A stretch of DNA of 64,000 nucleotides from BNXB01 sp031556375. GTDB taxonomy: Bacteria > Bacteroidota > Bacteroidia > Bacteroidales > Azobacteroidaceae. Below are positions 60,409-64,000 of the stretch, in pieces. A program made the translations under genes and the position numbers. Location: the NCBI GenBank assembly GCA_031556375.1, contig JAVBTA010000059.1:19789-83788 (forward strand), written 5' to 3'. The number at the start of each line of letters is the position of its first letter. Within the stretch, counting starts at the first letter, position 1. Below the pieces are notes generated by a model. The model worked only from the letters and a program-made list of their open reading frames with translations. It was not told the DNA's origin and did no database searches.

Positions 60409-61752
60409 ATGAAGAAAAATTTTTACATTTTAACCATTTTCATGGCACTGTTCATAACCAACTCAGTTGCTCAGTTGCCAAGCAATGTGAGAGTGAGCAG
60501 TGGAAGTACCGAATACTGGTATTACATTCAAAACGCAGCTAATCCAGAAATCGTAAGATCCGGATCCAGTTATCTGGATAACGGCAGCTTGGACAGGGCA
60601 GGCTTTTTTATTTCTTCCCGTGGTGGAAACGGTTCTAACCAGGTACATGGAGATATTTACTACATTCACCAAAATAAAGAACTGCAAATGTGGAAACTGG
60701 TTGACGCGGGAAGCGGCGCTTATAACCTGATCAATAAAAGAACAGGAAACAAACTGGCATTGGGAACAAGTACCACAGCTCAGGCTTGTTTGGGAACAGA
60801 TGCTGCTAATTGTGCCGATCTCTTCTATACCAATGCAGATGGAAATGCTTCTTATGAAGTAAAATTAATCGGAAACGAGTCTAACTCCGTGATTATCAAG
60901 AGAACAGGATCCACAAACAAATTACTGGCTTTTTCAGGATCTGATAAAAAAACGTCTTTATTCGAAGCTGCAATAGAAGATGAATACGACCTTCCTCAGG
61001 ATACGGTAATCACAAAAAGTGAAAAAGCATGGATATTCATTTCGGAAGAAGAAATGACTGCACGTTCATACCCTGAAATGAGTACTGAGTCAAATGAAAA
61101 ATGGTACACCTTTGATATGATCTCAACCAGTAGCACGATTAAAGGCAAAACATTATTTATAAAAGCAAATCCGACTAACCCTGCAGAATATTTGATTTCC
61201 AGATCAACAGGTAAAAATGATCAGGATAATGCTCAATTATGGAAGTTTATTAAAGTTCCTGGAGAAAATGCACAAGTATATATTGTCAACCGATTGATCA
61301 AAAATAAGTTCTTATCTTATTCTGAAGCTGGTTACGGTATGTTGGACGAAGCTAAACCATTTTTAATTAAAGACGTAAGAAATGGAGAATTCGGAATTAT
61401 GCCTGCAGATCCGGCATGGAACCACGGAGGGAAAGATGGTATAGCTTTTACAGCCAGTGCAATAAACGCTCCTATCGCAATCGGAACTGCAAACGTAGAT
61501 CAAAAGACAGCCTGGAGCTTTGTCAGCACATTCAAATTCTCTCCGGTTACTAATCCTGCGGGACTTCCTAAGATTGCAGCTGAATCATTTGGAGTTTATG
61601 CAGAAAACGGATACATCAAAGTTTATGGGACAGATGCTCCTTTCAAAGTGTATTCAATCAGCGGTCAGGTTGTTAATGCAAATAAACAATTGCCAAGAGG
61701 TATTTATATCGTACAAATAGGAACCAGCTCCAAAAAAGTTGTAGTTCAATAA
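60409..61752 (+). CDS. Secreted beta-trefoil-like protein with C-terminal sorting-type domain
   Basis: The 447-residue protein has a signal peptide (about 1-21, NSVAQ). Two repeats resembling ricin-type beta-trefoil strands follow (WKLVDAGSGAYNLINKRTGNKLALG near 95-119; LWKFIKVPGENAQVYIVNRLIKNKFLSYS near 278-306). The last roughly 60 residues (GVYAENGYIKVYG to SSKKVVVQ) form a small beta domain of the DUF6383/T9SS type A sorting kind, ending in KKVVVQ. It is probably exported and surface-bound, perhaps as a sugar- or polymer-binding protein for the SusC/D pair. It is followed by an intercistronic hairpin. Confidence 0.65.
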   Translation: MKKNFYILTIFMALFITNSVAQLPSNVRVSSGSTEYWYYIQNAANPEIVRSGSSYLDNGSLDRAGFFISSRGGNGSNQVHGDIYYIHQNKELQMWKLVDAGSGAYNLINKRTGNKLALGTSTTAQACLGTDAANCADLFYTNADGNASYEVKLIGNESNSVIIKRTGSTNKLLAFSGSDKKTSLFEAAIEDEYDLPQDTVITKSEKAWIFISEEEMTARSYPEMSTESNEKWYTFDMISTSSTIKGKTLFIKANPTNPAEYLISRSTGKNDQDNAQLWKFIKVPGENAQVYIVNRLIKNKFLSYSEAGYGMLDEAKPFLIKDVRNGEFGIMPADPAWNHGGKDGIAFTASAINAPIAIGTANVDQKTAWSFVSTFKFSPVTNPAGLPKIAAESFGVYAENGYIKVYGTDAPFKVYSISGQVVNANKQLPRGIYIVQIGTSSKKVVVQ

Positions 61753-61776
61753 TTTTATACGAATTTAGAAAAACAA

Positions 61777-61810
61777 AGGTTGTACCGGAAGTTATTTTCC
61801 GGTGCAACCT
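61777..61810 (+). terminator. intercistronic hairpin between sorting-tail gene and nuclease-fold gene
   Basis: AGGTTGTACCGGAA (61777-61790) pairs with 61797-61810 through 14 bp including one G-U pair; the loop is GTTATT. No T-run follows, so mRNA stabilisation or partial termination is more likely than full termination. Confidence 0.6.
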
Positions 61811-61830
61811 CAAAATAAAAACAAATAAAC

Positions 61831-62958
61831 ATGAGATTCCCGGGAAAAATAAAAATGTTATTGTTGGCCTGTACCATTCTTTGTTTAGGAACAGGTTGTA
61901 CTAAGGACGAAGCAGATAAATTGCCTTATGAGGCTTTTGTGGTATCTCCGGCAAGCGGAGTTACTTTCGCGTATGAACAATTTGAAAAACAAATTCAGAT
62001 TACCTCCAATACCAGTTGGACGGTTTCTACGGAAAATAACGATAATTGGCTTACTGTTACGACAAACAAAGGCTTAATAACATTGACAGCCCTGCCAAAT
62101 GAGACGGCGGTGACTCGAAATACAAACCTGGTATTCTCAATACCCGGATCAGACCCTGTTTTGTATCCGGTCAACAGTCTTCCCTTAAACCGGCCTAAAG
62201 ATGAAATCAGTATCATTACGTACAACGTAAAAGACGGCTTTGCAGGAAAAACCGGAACAACCCCCAATAATTCGGCTGTAATAAACCGTTTCAAAGACTT
62301 TGCTAAAAACCTGAACCCGGATATTATCTGCTACCAGGAACTGGACGGATATACTCTCGATCAGTTAAAAACATTTGCTGCAAACCTTCAAATAGGACAT
62401 CAATATGTGGAATTTTTCCAGGTTTCATCAGGAAAACACCTGGGAATATCCTCCAAATATTCTATTTCCGATGCCGTAAAAAATCAATCGGGGATGACAA
62501 ACGGGTTATTGATCGTTACTTGTTGTAATACCGGTATCGGAATTACACAACTCGATGAAAGTAATTCAGAAGATAAACGTTTCCAGGAATCGAATACCAT
62601 TGTTGAAAGCCTAAAATCATATTCTGCGACAAGAAATCTGGACGGAACAGTGGTATGTGGCGACTTACACGCCCTTTCTTCTTATGACAAAACCATTTAT
62701 GGAAATGATAAAAACTATCAGACCCTGAATAATTTCAACTCAAATAATTATAAAGGGATCTATGAAATTCTTAAAACTCCGGCAGGAGAGAACACAACCA
62801 ATTTCACGGATAACAATTTCAGATACGATCATATCCTGGTATCTCCGGGCCTACAAAACAGTTGTGTAAGTTATGGTGTCATCACAGATACACCCACTCC
62901 TAATATCTCGGATCATTTTCCTGTTAAAACAGTTGTCAAAGTGACTAAATTCAAATAA
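61831..62958 (+). CDS. BACON plus endonuclease/exonuclease/phosphatase-fold lipoprotein
   Basis: The 375-residue protein has a lipobox GTGC (Cys24), a BACON domain (about 38-118, TSNTSWTVSTENNDNWLTV) and an EEP domain (about 128-375). EEP motifs: TYNVKDG, ICYQELDGY with the metal Glu, CGDLHALS and ISDHFPV with the catalytic His. The usual GDxN is GDLH here, so the asparagine is replaced by histidine, and no TH-type motif is clear in the middle. Family members hydrolyse phosphodiesters in nucleic acids, phospholipids or inositol phosphates. The place in a SusC/D operon suggests a phosphorylated nutrient, but activity is uncertain. Confidence 0.8.
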   Translation: MRFPGKIKMLLLACTILCLGTGCTKDEADKLPYEAFVVSPASGVTFAYEQFEKQIQITSNTSWTVSTENNDNWLTVTTNKGLITLTALPNETAVTRNTNLVFSIPGSDPVLYPVNSLPLNRPKDEISIITYNVKDGFAGKTGTTPNNSAVINRFKDFAKNLNPDIICYQELDGYTLDQLKTFAANLQIGHQYVEFFQVSSGKHLGISSKYSISDAVKNQSGMTNGLLIVTCCNTGIGITQLDESNSEDKRFQESNTIVESLKSYSATRNLDGTVVCGDLHALSSYDKTIYGNDKNYQTLNNFNSNNYKGIYEILKTPAGENTTNFTDNNFRYDHILVSPGLQNSCVSYGVITDTPTPNISDHFPVKTVVKVTKFK

Positions 62959-62971
62959 TAATACATAAACG

Positions 62972-64000
62972 ATGAAAAAAGGTTTGCTTATTTTATTCCT
63001 TTTATTGGGTATAACAGGTACTTATGCTTCCGAACCTGCTGTAGTATATGGTACATGGGACAGAGGAGACAGGCTAAAAGATTCGGAAGTAAAGCTATAT
63101 AAAATATTTTCAGGGAAATTGTCGGAAATAGCGTCTTCCCGCATTACAGCGAATAAGTATTTTGGATTCGCATTTGAACCGCAAGGAGAAGGTTTTTATG
63201 TTATTGGAAGCGGAACCGCACTCTCCGCACAGGGAAAATACATTTTTTACTTCAAACCGGGCGACCGCCTAAATATTGCTGTTAACGACAGTTCTTATGT
63301 CCTGACAGGAAAAAATACTCCGGAAAATATTGCTATGGAGAAATGGCATAATGAAATTGCAGTTTTGGAGTACAAAACTATTTATCCGAGAGTCAAAGCC
63401 GGTTATGCCAATGGACAGCCAAGTTCTTACGTGGACTTTTTTCCTTTATTGGAAGGATCCGCAGGAAAAGCAACTGCATTTAAATCAAATACAGGCAACA
63501 GTCAATTTGAAAATATATTCAAAAAAATACGGGAATTCGACATTGTACGTTATGCCTATACATTTATTCTGACTCCAAGGACAACGCAACCCCAAAATAA
63601 AGATTTTCCTCAATTTTATACCAATAATGCAACCTTATCCCGGTTAACAACAAATACCGACCTGTTACAATACCCATTCGGTATTCAGCTTATCCAAAGC
63701 GTTATAATTGTCCAGAATATCCTATCAGGAACCGACAGTAAAACAAAACAACCTCTGGATGGAATAATTAACGACACCCTGAAGGGTGAATTCGCCCTGA
63801 ACATGGCTGAAAAATTAAAAACATATACAGATCTGGAACAGTTCAATAAAGAAAACGGGAAATATATTATTACTTCTGATCAGAAAAACCGGATGAACGA
63901 CCTTGCCGCCAGGCTGAACCAGGGTGATTCAGGGTTGAATACACTGGATTTTTCGGGAACAGATGTCAACGGAAAGAAAATATCTGTATCCGATTTCAAA
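62972..64000 (+). CDS. TlpA/AhpC-type thioredoxin-like protein, cut by window end
   Basis: A frame from the ATG at 62972 stays open for 343 codons to the right edge. It has a signal peptide (about 1-22, GTYAS) and an N-terminal DUF4369-like beta region (YGTWDRGDRLKDSEVKLYK; KYIFYFKPGDRLNIAV). A helical middle is followed by the start of a redoxin domain, LDFSGTDVNGKKISVSDFK. The redox motif itself would lie just outside the window. It should be a periplasmic thiol-disulfide protein of the kind often encoded beside SusC/D. It lies 13 bp after the EEP gene in the same operon. Confidence 0.8.
   Translation, partial: MKKGLLILFLLLGITGTYASEPAVVYGTWDRGDRLKDSEVKLYKIFSGKLSEIASSRITANKYFGFAFEPQGEGFYVIGSGTALSAQGKYIFYFKPGDRLNIAVNDSSYVLTGKNTPENIAMEKWHNEIAVLEYKTIYPRVKAGYANGQPSSYVDFFPLLEGSAGKATAFKSNTGNSQFENIFKKIREFDIVRYAYTFILTPRTTQPQNKDFPQFYTNNATLSRLTTNTDLLQYPFGIQLIQSVIIVQNILSGTDSKTKQPLDGIINDTLKGEFALNMAEKLKTYTDLEQFNKENGKYIITSDQKNRMNDLAARLNQGDSGLNTLDFSGTDVNGKKISVSDFK

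Noticed and set aside
1..64000. CRISPR array, rRNA operon, IS element or prophage
   Set aside because: No regularly spaced repeats, rRNA-like sequence, transposase or phage structural genes were seen on either strand.

Overview
The window looks like the chromosome of a gut-type Bacteroidales bacterium. The evidence is SusC/SusD proteins with an ECF sigma/FecR pair, FimA/Mfa2-type fimbrial lipoproteins, a histone H1-like small protein, a Bacteroidetes-type LptD, and many promoters with the Bacteroidetes -7 box TAnnTTTG. An Odoribacteraceae-like host would fit, but the species cannot be fixed from sequence reading alone.

Layout. 1-104 holds the tail of an AraC regulator. 0.4-6.1 kb is a leftward four-gene run (membrane pyrophosphatase, uracil permease, M24 peptidase, PepE). 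6.2-8.0 kb is typA, with a terminator-like hairpin in its leader. 8.1-18.7 kb is the accessory region: a tyrosine recombinase, a roughly 1.2 kb segment bounded by inverted recombination-like sites and carrying an araC gene, then a fimbrial operon (DUF3575 protein, FimA-like subunit, Mfa2-like anchor, 855-residue adhesin-like protein, C11 clostripain-type protease, CxxC lipoprotein). 18.9-36.6 kb is housekeeping: tldD/tldE-type genes, tRNA-Arg(CCG), asnA, ung, lptD, an HD protein, amidase, MCE protein, dnaA, xseA, histone-like gene, pgk, serC and rarA. 36.9-53.3 kb continues with pyrBI and two coupled genes, glyA, a three-gene CDP-alcohol/ATP-grasp/nucleotidyltransferase cluster, uvrB-fhs, a beta-barrel protein, a CoA transferase, miaB, a nitroreductase and ribE. 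53.4-64 kb is a sigma/anti-sigma-controlled SusC/SusD locus with a sorting-tail protein, a BACON plus endonuclease/exonuclease/phosphatase-fold lipoprotein and a truncated TlpA-like protein, but no glycoside hydrolase.

How the parts work together. The strongest candidate for a notable system is the fimbrial switch at 9.4-10.7 kb. Two 25-bp sites with 8-bp arms and a 9-bp spacer face each other around the araC gene, directly after the recombinase gene. A good promoter (ATTG-N20-TAACTTTG, reverse strand, 9524 to 9493) lies just inside the left site and points away from the fimbrial genes. Inversion would place it about 100 bp upstream of the first fimbrial gene, reading into it. A second promoter-like box at 9401-9408, outside the segment, would then read into araC in the sense direction. 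The sequence as given is therefore most simply read as the OFF orientation of a phase-variable fimbrial operon. This is inference from sequence and has not been tested.

Other points of note are a tRNA-Arg with a paired change at the 19/56 tertiary contact, a CDP-alcohol phosphotransferase lacking the last motif aspartate, a divergent pyrophosphatase, and several long perfect intergenic hairpins.
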